64,000 bases of DNA from Liolophura sinensis. Lineage: Eukaryota; Mollusca; Polyplacophora; Chitonida; Chitonidae. Position 1 is the stretch's first letter; each line of letters starts with the position of its first letter. The stretch spans positions 12,819,039 to 12,883,038 of the forward strand of contig NC_088297.1 of NCBI RefSeq assembly GCF_032854445.1, given 5' to 3'. Made by a program: the position numbers and the translations under genes. The notes beneath the pieces were generated by a model. It saw only the letters and a list, made by a program, of their open reading frames with translations. It was not told the origin of the DNA and did not search any database. Below are positions 23,401-33,529 of the stretch, piece after piece.

Positions 23401-26400
23401 CTTACAGCCAGTTTATCAATCACACTTTATGCAACAAACCAGCCAAACCTTACAGTCAGCCAATCAATCACACTTTATGCAACAAAACAGTCAAACCAGC
23501 TAATCACTCACACTTTATGCAACAAAACAGTCAAACCTTATAGTCAGCTAATCAGTCACACTTTATGCAGGAAAACAATCAAACATTACAGTCAAGTAAT
23601 CAGTCGCACTTTATGCAACAAAACAATCAAACCTTATGGTCAGATAATCAGTCAAACTCTATGCAAAAAAAAATAGTAAAACCTTACAGTCAGCCAATCA
23701 ATCACACTTTATGCAACAAAACAGTCAAACCAGCTAATCAGTCACACTTTATGCAACAAAACAGTCAAACCTCATAGTCAGCTAATCAGCCAGACTTTAT
23801 GCAACAAAATAGTCAAACCTTATAGTCAGCTTATCAGTCACACTTTATGTGACAAAACGGTCAACATTACATTCAGCTAATCAGTCACACTTTATGCAAC
23901 AAAACAGTCAAACCTGACAGTCAGCTAATCAGTCACACTTTATGCAACAAACCAGCCAAACCTTACAGTCAGCTAATCAGTCACACTTTATGCAACAAAC
24001 CAGCCAAACCAGCTGATCAGTCACACTTTATGCAACAAACCAGCCAAACCTTACAGTCAGCTAATCAGTCACACTTTATGCAACAAACCAGCCAAACATT
24101 ACATTCAGCTAATCAGTCACACTTTATGCAACAAAACGGTCAAACATTACAGTCAAGTAATCAGTCACACTTTATGCAACAAACCAGCCAAACCTTACAG
24201 TCAGCTAATCACTCACACTTTATACAGGAGAACAGTAAGATCTTACAGTCAGCTAATCAATTATGCGTTATGCAACAAAACAGATAAACCTTATATTCCG
24301 CGAATCAGTCACACTTTATGCAGAAAAACTGTCAAACATTATATATGGTAGGGTAATCAAACCTGATGCAGCAAAGTAGTCTTGCTTAAATGCAGAAAAT
24401 TTTTTTCATTTGATTGGTGTTTTACGCCATATTAAAGAATATTTGACTTATACGACGGCAGCCAGGATTATGGTGGGTGGAAACCGGTGCACAGCCCGGG
24501 GGAAACCCACGACCATCCCCAGGGTGCTGCAGACCTTCCCACGTACGGCCGGATAGTATATGCAGAAAAAGATTCAAACCTTGTGTGGAAAACCAGTTGA
24601 AACTTATGTAGCAAAGCAGTTAAACGATTTAAAACAAAACCGTACTGCCTTATACATTCAAAACAGTCAAACCTTTGGCAGCTAAGCAGTCAAACCTTAC
24701 CCATCAACCGAAAAGAAGTAACCCACTTTGTCATATGGCGGTGCTGTGATGTCTGCGTACGGGGAGGCAACTAATGTGTCACGGCTAAGCCAGCTTTTCA
24801 TATCCGGTAAGGTAGCATTAAAGGTAAGCCATGTCTTCCTAACACCCGATTCGAAGACTTCTATCTGTACCTGAAACGACGACAAAGCTTCACTCTTAAT
24901 CCCTGGCGTAACTGTAGACAATCAATCATTTATTTATTCATTTATTTCATTTAAAGTAAACTGGGTAGTACATGTATGAGAGTAATACCATTACAGCATT
25001 TCAGAAATGTCAGTATGACAGGTTTATTTATTTATTTCGCTTAACACCTTGTCCAGGAATTGTTCACTCGTACGATGGCGGCTATTTTAATGGGTAGTAA
25101 GAGCCGAAGTGTGAGGCGTAAACTACTGACTTTTAATGGAGTGCTTAGAGAACTTATTTTTTTTTTTTACTTACTTATTTATTTCATTTATTTGATTGGT
25201 GTTTTAGGCCGTACTCAAGAATATTTCACTTATAAGACGGTTGTTAGCATTATGATGGGAAGGGTGATGTGTGAAGAGGGGTTGGGGTGTGGGTATCCGG
25301 CCAGAGTGCAGGAGAAACCAACAGTCATCCGCAGGTTGCTGATAGGCCTTCCCAAGCACGGTCGGAGAGGAAACCAGCATGAGTTGAGGGGGCTCCTGTG
25401 TCATTGCACCGCGTTGTCACGCTAAAAATAATATTTCACTTGTATATACGATGGCGGCCAGTATTACAGAGGAAAGCGGGCAGAGAGTGAATTTACAAAT
25501 GTGTAGACCTATAATGGGAGCCATACATGTATTACTATATATACTTCTCATTTCACTCCTAAGAAAACACTTTAAACACAACTCAAGACATCGGTACCTC
25601 AAGAGGTTCCTAGTACTGTAGGCGACACCTGGACCCTAGCCTTTTGTACTGTAATACATACGTGAACATCTCATAGCGAATGCTCCACTCCCCAGACTGA
25701 GCTTTAAATCGCTAACCTTTAGACCCGTACCACCGACCTTCGCCCGATATCTGACAAAGTTAGATAAAAGACCCAGCCGAAAAAGAAACAGCTGTATTCG
25801 AACACGCGGTCTCTCTGGTCATAGACATGATAGTCGATCGCAGACATCCGAGCCAGTGAAACCCCCGACCTGACAGTCGATCACAGACATCCAAGCCAGC
25901 AAAACCCCCGACCTGATAGTCGATCACAGACATCCGAGCCAGTGAAACCCCCGACCTGACAGTCGATCACAGACATCCAAGCCAGCGGAACCCCGACCTG
26001 ACAGTCGATCGCAGACATCTGAGCGAGTGAAACCCCAAACCTGACAGTCGATCGCAGACATCCGAGCCAGTGAAACCCCCGACTTGACAGTCGATCGCAG
26101 ACATCCAAGCCAGCAAAACCCTCGACCTGATAGTCGATCGCAGACATCCGAGCCAGCGAAACTCCCGACCTGACAGTCAATCGCAGACATCCGAGCCAGT
26201 GAAACCCCCGACCTGACAGTTGATTGCAGACATCCGAGCCAGTGAAACTCCCGACCTGACAGTCGATCGCAGACATCCAAGCCAGTGAAACTCCCGACCT
26301 GACAGTCGATCGCAGACACCCGAGCCAGCGAAACTCCCGACCTGACAGTCGATCGCAGACATCCGAGCCAGCGAAACTCCCGACCTGACAGTCGATCGCA

Positions 26401-28444
26401 GACATCCGACCCAGCGAAACTCCTGACCCGACAATCGATCGCAGACATCCGAGCCAGCGAAACTCCCGACCCGACAGTCGATCGCAGACATCCGAGCCAG
26501 CGAAACTCCCGACCTGACAGTCGATCGCAGACATCCGAGCCAGTGAAACTCCCGACCTGACAGTCGATCGCAGACATCCGAGCCAGCGAAACTCCCGACT
26601 TGACAGTCGATCACAGACATCCAAACCAGCGAAACCCCCGACCTGATAGTCGATCACAGACACCCGAGCCAGCGAAACTCCCGACCTGACAGTCGATCGC
26701 AGACATCCGAGCCAGCGAAACTCTCGAATAAATTTCAGCATCCCAAATATCTGAACTCATGAAACTCAAATAAATAAATAAATGAATAAATATTTATTTA
26801 TTTGTTTATTAATAAATAAGTAAATTAATAAATACCTTCCGTATGTTGAGCTTGCACCAGTTGTCCAGTATGTCGGCGTCTCTGAACGGTAGAGACGAGC
26901 TGATGTCTTTTGCTCGGGGATCCTCGGCGTTGATGGCACCGCCCGTGAGAAAATCTCTGTAAACATGACGGCCATTTCCCTGAACGGCCTTGAAGACGCG
27001 CTTCCATTCGCAGTGATCCGCTGTGGACAAAACGGGGGACATATTTCAATTAATTATTTATTTGCACTATATTCAATCATTTCCACTTATATGTCGACGG
27101 CCAAGTACATAGATAAGGAAACCTATCTGCCTGAAGTAAAACCCACCGACCCTGACATCAGCCATTATTTTAGGGCACAAAGTTTAACCTCATTCAAATA
27201 TACAAAACGGTGAATTAATTGATTTAAAGGCAAAAGGAAACACTACAATGAAGAATATATCAAATCACAGGCCATTAAACACTGTGCAGGAATATTCAAT
27301 CCAGATTAAATCTTTTTTAGAATTTTTTCAACCTAGTAAAATGGTTTAAAACATCAGATTCTATGATAGTCTGTATTGGCACGAGAAGTATCAGTGTCCT
27401 CACATCCATATTTTTGGCTTGAAATAGTTCATTTCCAGGTTCATTGGGCGAGTGCATTCATAAATCTACATGTATATTCACTTAGAATAATGAAATCTAG
27501 CAGGCTATGTGTGTTAGGGGGCAAAAACCTAATGTGACGTCACAGGTTTCAATGTGGTTAGAAAAAGCCAGCATGGAATCCAAAATTTCTAATGTATTTC
27601 ACCGAGTTAAAAAAATTTAAAATAATAAATCCAGCTAAGTTTGTGAACGGTGTTTAATGGTCTTTCATCTGATAAATATTTCACGCTTATGTTTTCTTGG
27701 CCTTTAAGTTTAAACGAAATGTTTAAATTCGATTCACCTGAAACGACGATAAATTTTCACTCTTGATCCTTAGCGTAACTGTTGACAATCAGTCATTCAT
27801 GTATTCATTTATTTCATTCAAAGTAAACTGGGTGGTACATGTATGAGAGTCCAGGAATTTTTCACTCCTACGATGGTGACCATTTTCTAATGTTTAAACT
27901 AAATGTTTAAATGAGTTCTCCTTTAAGAAAGATAACTTAAAAATGCGCTTTCCGCTGCATATTTGATATCAATTAGGGTTGGACAGGTTTTAAATATTTT
28001 CAACTCTCGACTTCATCAGGATATTCCATGGCAAATGTGAGACGGTTAAAGGGCTGGCTCATTTTGACAAACAGGACCTCGACCAATGAGGGCGCGGGTT
28101 CGAATCCAGCTCTCGCTATGTCGGTGACTTTATGTTAAATGGTTTGTCAGGTATCTTGCGAAAGTCGGTGGTTTAAATCTGACCACCGTTTTAAAAGAGA
28201 AAAATCCTAAATATGTCGCTATCCTATTATCAAATAAAAAAATATAAATACATCAGTTTGAGTTACCTTTATTTTCTATCGTTTCACAATGGCAGTTACA
28301 AGTGCAGGGTGGGGCCTCATGGTAATGATATTCCACTTTATTCCCCCTTCCTGGGAAAGACTCCGGCTGGGCGACTGATGGTAGTGCGTTTTGTACTGCC
28401 GTGAGAACGAGGCTCAGAACCAGCATAAACATCCCCGCCATCAT
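20397..28444 (-). CDS. Predicted secreted protein of unknown function (complete, 5 exons)
   Basis: Exons in transcript order 28267-28444, 26836-27020, 24701-24870, 22085-22275 and 20397-20455 give 260 codons plus stop, with phase agreement at all four junctions (1, 0, 2, 1). The N-terminus MMAGMFMLVLSLVLTAVQ is a signal peptide. A linker rich in Pro and Cys (PPCTCNCHC) follows, then one conserved domain: CEWKRVFKAVQ, DFLTGGAIN, LDNWCKLNIRKVQIEVFE, MKSWLSRDTLVASPYAD, RRFFINRNYNGCPADCGYL with AVVD, CPWDN, and a short end GDRFVISVKVCGKN. I recall similar blocks (FF-N-NYGGC..D.G.L.VVD) in uncharacterised secreted proteins of corals and molluscs but cannot name the family. Probably extracellular, disulfide-bonded. 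No catalytic motif seen. Two large minisatellites lie in its introns. Confidence 0.82.
20852..21110 (+). mobile_element. SINE-1, full length
   Basis: Head 'cctccgtggctcacttgg', B box 'gtgagttcaagtccagctc', tail 'tacggcgtaaaacaccaaa' and (aaat)n. It lies in the last intron of gene B, in the sense opposite to the gene. Confidence 0.92.
21250..21402 (-). mobile_element. SINE-1, head-truncated
   Basis: Tail to mid-body only ('tatacgacggcggtcagcat', 'ggtgggagaaaaccgg'), with some internal deletion. Confidence 0.8.
21405..21655. mobile_element. MITE-like element (TTAACAG family)
   Basis: Outer blocks 'taatctgttaatttggac' and 'aacagattaaacttttcag' face each other; the interior has repeated 'cagaatacattcta'-type motifs. 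Weakly palindromic. Confidence 0.7.
21836..22025 (+). mobile_element. SINE-1, head-truncated
   Basis: Starts at the B box ('ctgtgagttcaaatccagct'), runs through the body and ends in caaataaatc repeats about 60 bp from the gene B exon 4 donor. Confidence 0.85.
22085..22275 (-). CDS. Gene B exon 4
   Basis: Minus-strand acceptor 'gtggttttttcag' and donor 'gtaagga'. It encodes HDIVTRRFFINRNYNGCPAD, CGYLAVVDPDGD and ICPWDN...FFWYGKLLDKC. Contains four Cys and the most conserved part of the domain. The open frame continues upstream of the acceptor, but phase and splice signal exclude that part. Confidence 0.85.
22600..24700 (-). repeat. 46-48 bp minisatellite filling gene B intron 3
   Basis: Units such as 'cagtcaaaccttacagtcag' plus 'ctaatcagtcacactttatg' and 'caacaaaa', about 35 well-formed copies at 22970-24340, decaying toward 22600 into ~30-bp units. 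On the minus strand each unit contains gtaaggtttgactg, which is exactly how the intron begins at the true donor at 24700. A SINE-1 is inserted at 24405-24555. Confidence 0.9.
24405..24555 (-). mobile_element. SINE-1, head-truncated, inside the minisatellite
   Basis: 'gattggtgttttacgccata' to 'cttcccacgtacggccgga', then array sequence resumes. It was therefore inserted after the array formed. Confidence 0.88.
24701..24870 (-). CDS. Gene B exon 3
   Basis: Acceptor 'gtcgtcgtttcag', donor 'gtaaggtttg'. 170 nt, enters in phase 0 with VQIEVFESGVRKTWLTFNAT, then PDMKSWLSRDTLVASPYAD and KVGYFFSVD, leaving GG. Beta-rich domain core with two conserved Trp. Confidence 0.85.
25173..25428 (-). mobile_element. 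SINE-1, near full length
   Basis: Tail 'gattggtgttttaggccgta' at left, body with some rearrangement, and head region 'tcctgtgtcattgcaccgc' at right. A second degraded tail piece lies at 25022-25090 and another at 25425-25460. Confidence 0.85.
25805..26735 (-). repeat. 43-bp minisatellite in gene B intron 2
   Basis: About 21 units with 'gacagtcgatcgcagacatc' then 'cgagccagcgaaactcccga'. Because 43 is not a multiple of three and the unit has no stop on the minus strand, all three minus frames stay open (up to 286 codons) and each encodes the same 43-residue cycle. I regard this as non-coding. Confidence 0.93.
26836..27020 (-). CDS. Gene B exon 2
   Basis: Acceptor 'ttttgtccacag', donor 'gtatttatt'. 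It encodes DHCEWKRVFKAVQGNGRHVY, DFLTGGAIN, then a charged loop and ADILDNWCKLNIRK. Phase 1 in, phase 0 out. Start of the conserved domain. Confidence 0.85.
28045..28195 (+). mobile_element. SINE-3 fragment
   Basis: Third tRNA-derived family: 'aagggctggctcattttgac', B box 'cgcgggttcgaatccagctc', then 'gtatcttgcgaaagtcggtg'. Tail missing. Confidence 0.75.
28267..28444 (-). CDS. Gene B exon 1 (signal peptide)
   Basis: Start at the first of two adjacent ATGs (28444 and 28441). The hydrophobic core GMFMLVLSLVLTAV is followed by a likely cleavage near QNA. Then SFPGRGNKVEYHYHEAPPC and CNCHCETIENK. Donor 'gtaactc', leaving one base. An AG-ending pyrimidine-poor stretch right before the ATG could be an acceptor for an upstream 5' UTR exon. 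Confidence 0.82.
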
Positions 28445-28489
28445 TCTACAGCAGGGAAGAAGGAAAGAATCGAAAGGTACATTCGTATA

Positions 28490-28760
28490 CAAGCCGTCAA
28501 ACAAGATGGACGTTCTAGATCAACATGCGCAAGGTCAATTCACAAAACGACTTTGACACAAACTGCCAAAGAAATATGTAAAGTACGAAAAGAGGACGGA
28601 ATCATGGTAAGAGAAGCAAGTCAGATGTCGGAAAGAGGCAAGGTTAGGCCAGTGTTTGAAATCAGTATTCAAACCCTGTACCATGATGGTATGTAAGTTG
28701 CTAATAGTAATATATGTATCACAGCTGAGCTTTGATTCCAACTGTTCATATATCCAGTGT
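28490..28760 (+). repeat. Dispersed repeat family D3
   Basis: Shares 'agccgtcaa', 'atggacgttc' and 'ttcacaaaacgac' blocks in order with 20690-20810 and 53860-54030, and also the downstream 'aactgttcatatatcca' piece that is amplified into an array at 53985-54715. It lies upstream of gene B's start. Confidence 0.65.
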
Positions 28761-28788
28761 GGCAATCTACTTCAACACGGGTTAAGGG

Positions 28789-29150
<362 letters not shown>

Positions 29151-29439
29151 TCATGAAGCAGAGCAACAGAGATTCTGGGCGCTCTGTTCATATTTACTTA
29201 CAACAGAATTATACTCATTGTAAAACATAAGAACCCTTGAGTTAAGGCGTTTGATGGAATAACCTTTAAACACTAGTCTTTGTAGTAAAAAATTGTGACA
29301 TTGGTTGAAATCGTCACACCAGATAGCAGGATCTAACAAATGGTATGATGATAATGATATGTACGCGCCATATTCATGACCCTTACTGCAATGACCATGA
29401 CGTAGAGCCCCTTCAGCAGTATTACAGCCACATGGCGAA

Positions 29440-29730
29440 GTGGAAATAAAATATAATAAGGCCTAGAGCATGGAGAGTAAAACCAGAGCAGCGACAACAG
29501 GGTGATAGTGGCAAATGGTCACACGTAACCGGCCCTCTTTCAGTTTACCTCAGTCAGTGTGTTCATGTAAGTGTTTTAATAGTAGCAAACTACACGCCCC
29601 TACCACAATGGGTTCGGCGTAAAACACCTATAAAATAAATAGAACCATGGATTAAGCAGAATTAGGTAAATTCAGTGATACTAGGTTCAATTTATTAAAC
29701 GTCACTGGTTTAGAATTTGCACTTGTTCAA
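29440..29730 (+). repeat. Dispersed repeat family D2, copy 1
   Basis: 'gagagtaaaaccagagcagc', 'ggcaaatggtcaca', 'tacctcagtcag' and 'agcagaattaggt' in order, with a short SINE tail ('ggcgtaaaacaccta') inserted near 29608-29642. Other copies at 43430-43960 and 57290-57870. Confidence 0.75.
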
Positions 29731-30132
29731 CTGAGAATATACACTTCTAATAAACTAATATTAATAAGAATTATATAATTACATCACAGAAGTTGGCTAT
29801 GCGGGGACTTGAAGCCTTGATGTTTGTCAGATACTTGCCGAAAGGTGGTGGTTTACACTCGGTGGCTGATGGCCGAATGAGAAACTTGCATATACGGCCA
29901 TAGCGAGACTGGTCGGCAATCTGACAGTACAAACCTCAGCCATAACTTAATGTATACAAAACCGCAAGATGGTTTCTGAAACTTTTGAATAATTGTCAAG
30001 TTAAAAAAAAAAACCTTGATACGTATCCCCAAAGAGATCACAGCTAAGAGGAATGGATTGGTCCGAGAACCAATGTCAATGATTTTGTGCTAAAATCTTC
30101 ATCCAAATCCCAGCATTAGTTTTTATCACTAT

Positions 30133-30345
30133 TTATTTAATTATTTATTTGACTGGTGTTTACGCTTCACTCAAGAATATCTCACTTATACAACAGTGAC
30201 AGGCAATATGGCAAAAGAAAACCACACAGAGCTCGGAGAAAACCCACGACCATCCGCAGGTTTCGTGCCAGACCTCACAGCGACGTCAGTGGTCAGCGGT
30301 TCCTGGGTCACTGTGCACTGTAAGCTAACGGAGATCCCTCTTTTT
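30133..30345 (-). mobile_element. SINE-1, diverged
   Basis: Tail 'gactggtgtttacgcttcac', body 'acccacgaccatccgcaggt' and a decayed head ending 'ctaacggagatccc'. Confidence 0.8.
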
Positions 30346-30855
30346 CTGTCGCGTTACTAACAGACAGACAGCAGACGGATGGACAGAGAAATAAACACTG
30401 GCACAAATATAAACTCCTTGTCCGAGTTAATAAGGTCCAATCCCGCTGGGACAAAATTTCCTGTTTTATAGACTGAGAACACTCACCTAAATAATGTTTT
30501 CCTTACAGTCGAGATTTCGTCGTCCGTTGTGCTTATTCCTCACTTTCCTAGGTTTGGTGGTGTCTGAGAATTCTGACACTGTCAGCGTACACTCTCATTT
30601 CCTTTTGTACTTGAAGAACTTGATCCAGTTTTAGACGACATGCCATAATCATTACAGGAAGTTAAACGGAAAGAAGTACTCCAAGTCTTCAGCCATTATA
30701 ATCGCATAACAGATTAATTGATAACGAATGTTAGGTATGCTTAGTCTATACCATGTAGGTCTATAGTCAGTGTCAACGGGAACTCATCGCCATGTCAATA
30801 AATCACAGTGTATCAGTACGCATGCGCATAACGGGAAATGCGTTGAACAAGCAAA

Positions 30856-30856
<1 letters not shown>

Positions 30857-30928
<72 letters not shown>
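30857..30928. repeat. (TA)n microsatellite
   Basis: Pure TA tract of ~72 bp just left of a SINE-1 tail. Confidence 1.
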
Positions 30929-30929
<1 letters not shown>

Positions 30930-30979
30930 TGGTAGGAGGATCTGGTCGATTCGAAAAAAAAATGTATTTGTTAGCCATA

Positions 30980-31082
30980 CAGGCTCTGCCCGGATTCCTC
31001 CCAGGAAAATGCTGGTCGCCGTCGTATAAGTGAAATATTCTTGAGTACGGCGTAAAATACCAATCAAATAAATAAATAAACA
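30980..31082 (+). mobile_element. SINE-1 3' half
   Basis: 'ctctgcccggattcctccca' through 'ggcgtaaaataccaatcaa' and an (ataa)n end. Confidence 0.88.
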
Positions 31083-31086
31083 GTAT

Positions 31087-32395
31087 GAAAGGTGGAGAAA
31101 ACATTTAAATTACAGATGAAAAAAAGTTAGTTGTAAATTTGGCCTTCAATATATTTTTCGATTTTTTCGTTAAAGAGAAAAAGTCACTTGAAAATAATTT
31201 TGTATTGTAGGTATAAATTAAGATGCAAAACATGTTTAAAAATATATTTGCACTAGAATTTTGTCTTTTCAGCTAACAAATGTGTTTAGCGTGGATTTTG
31301 ATCATATTTGTATTTTTAATATATTTATGAATATCATCCTAAATCAGATTAAATGCATGTGTTAGGATACAAACAACAAATTTACATTTATTAAATTAAA
31401 CATACATCACACTCTTTTTTTTGAACACTATTATGTAAAGACGATATATACCAAAGAGGGGGATCCAAATACCCACCATATAAAAATATTTTGAAATACC
31501 CTTTTCCGGTGAAAAAAAAAAGATTCCAAAATAATTGCAAAAAGTTCTCACCGTCTCATCTCATTGGATCATCCGTTTTATCTTTTCGTCTATTAAAGTT
31601 ATATATTTCTGTCGAGAGGAGATTTCTCATGTCCATAGCACAAGGCGACAGTTCTATCCCGTTTTGCCCATCTATAAATCTGAAAACCGCCATATCTGCA
31701 CTGAAAACTACTTGAGCGCGAAATCTTCCTGATTCTATAATGTTTTCATTAAAAAAACAAGACATTCAAGTTTACAGCTCCACTGTTTCTAGAGTTTTTA
31801 GGCTAACATTAAAGAAGACGAAAACATAAAAAATGATGCCAAAACCAGATGAGAGAGAGTCAAAACTTATTTACACATATGATCTTTAATATTTTTTCCA
31901 TTTTGTTTTCAGGAGAAAAGGGTATTTCAAAATATTTTTGTATGGTGGGTATTTGGGATCACCTTTTGGTATTTATCGACGTTGCATAATAATGTGCTAA
32001 AAAAGGATGTGATGCATGTCTGATAATGTAATGTTTTCAATGTAAATTTGTTGTTTATATACAAACATATGCATTTAATCTGCATTGAATATATTAAATA
32101 TATAAATATGATCACAAACCAGGTTGTACACATTTGCTAGCTGAAAAGGCCAAATTCTAGTGCAAATATATTTATTAAACATGTGTCACATACTCATTTT
32201 TAACATTATTACACGAACACTGTATATACCAAAAGGTGGTCCTAAATACCCACCATACAAAAAATATTTTCAATTGGGTTTTTGTCTTTAAAGAAAAATC
32301 TAAAAAAAAATGAAGACCAAATCTGCGACTAGCTTTTCACATTCTTTCATCTGAAGTTGATGTAATTTTTTATGTTTTCTCCACCTTTAAGGCAG
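31087..32395. mobile_element. Foldback element with ~430-490 bp inverted arms
   Basis: Left arm about 31087-31520 and right arm about 31905-32395 are reverse complements in order: 'aggtggagaaaaca' at the outer ends, 'gcactagaattttg', 'acaacaaatttacat' and 'aatacccaccata' toward the centre. The 'aatacccaccata' block occurs three times. No transposase frame in the centre, so non-autonomous. Related fragments (with 'attaaatgcatgtgttt') lie at 2985-3130 and 16230-16380. Confidence 0.8.
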
Positions 32396-32910
32396 TATAG
32401 ATATATTGTACGATGATTTTTTCAAGAGTAATCACCGAAAAAGAAACACATAGTGAGGGCTGTCTGAGCCAGGCAGAACCTAAACATTACTGCTTTTGTT
32501 AGCAGACTCAGGTCCCAAGGACCCTAAAGCTGACACATCCGGTTCCGTATTTAACAAGCATCTTAAGACTAAAGTCATAAATTGCAAGTCCTTACAAAGC
32601 CGAATTCAGAACAGGAAAGGGCTCAAATTGTTGGTTGTACATTCTTCTGCAGATATAAATCTGTGAACAAAGTCTAAACTTTCTAGAATGAAACATTTTC
32701 GTTGTTGCGGTGTGTGAATGTTTGACTAAAGTCTTGAGAGGTTTGATAAATACGTGCCTTCAACAGCTTCATATGAAACCACTTGACTTAAAGCTCTGAC
32801 CGCACCACAGGGAATCCGTCACGTGACCTATGAGGTCAGAGGCAGACCGTCTATAACGTGACCGAATAATTTAACGAGGGACAAAATGTACATTCATCGC
32901 TAAGTCTTGT

Positions 32911-33070
32911 ATTTATTTATTTGATTCGTCTTTCACGCCGTACGCAAAAATATTTCACTTATACGACGGCGACTAGAATTATGATGAGAGGAAACCGGGA
33001 AGAATCCGAGGGAAACCCACGACCATCTGCATTTGCTTAAAGACCTTCCCACGTACGGTTGGAGAGGAAG
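32911..33070 (-). mobile_element. SINE-1, head-truncated
   Basis: 'ttcacgccgtacgcaaaaat' through 'gaccttcccacgtacggttg'. Followed by a different tRNA-like piece with 'gcaagttcgaatccagg' near 33170. Confidence 0.8.
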
Positions 33071-33274
33071 AATCCGAATGACCTGCACACAGAAACAGGG
33101 TCTTCGCTGGGTTATTGACTGAAAACGTCGCTCTCCACTCAGCTCAAGTAGACCTTTAACCATTCAGATGGCAAGTTCGAATCCAGGAGAAGTTTTTTTA
33201 AACAAAAAATTTGTTAGGTTCCTGACGAAGGACGGTGGTCCTCCATAGGCATAGTGTAACTTCCTACATGTTTT

Positions 33275-33505
33275 ACAGTACGGTTGAGGCGGTTAAAGCG
33301 ATGGCTCACTGTCAGACCCGTGAAAGATGAGGTCACATGTTCAAATCCAGCTCTCGCTGTTTAGTCTTCAGCTTTACGTCAGTGGCTTTTGTCAGTTTCA
33401 CAGCCAAAGGGAGTCGTTTTGTCCTGTTTCCCCAATCCCTATACCTAGCCATCAGAGGGGAATCTTTGAGCACGGCCTTAAACATCGATGAAATAAACAA
33501 TGTGA
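33275..33505 (+). mobile_element. SINE-3, near full length
   Basis: 'gcggttaaagcgatggctca' (A-box region), 'catgttcaaatccagctctc' (B-box region), 'ggctttacgtcagtgg'-type body and a tail 'gcacggccttaaacatcgat' with aaat repeats. Confidence 0.75.
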
Positions 33506-33529
33506 ACACACAAACAGTGCATTACGTCA

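Noticed and set aside
25881-26741. 286-codon minus-strand ORF as a gene
   Set aside because: All three frames of a 43-bp tandem array are open; it lies in a gene B intron without splice or start evidence.
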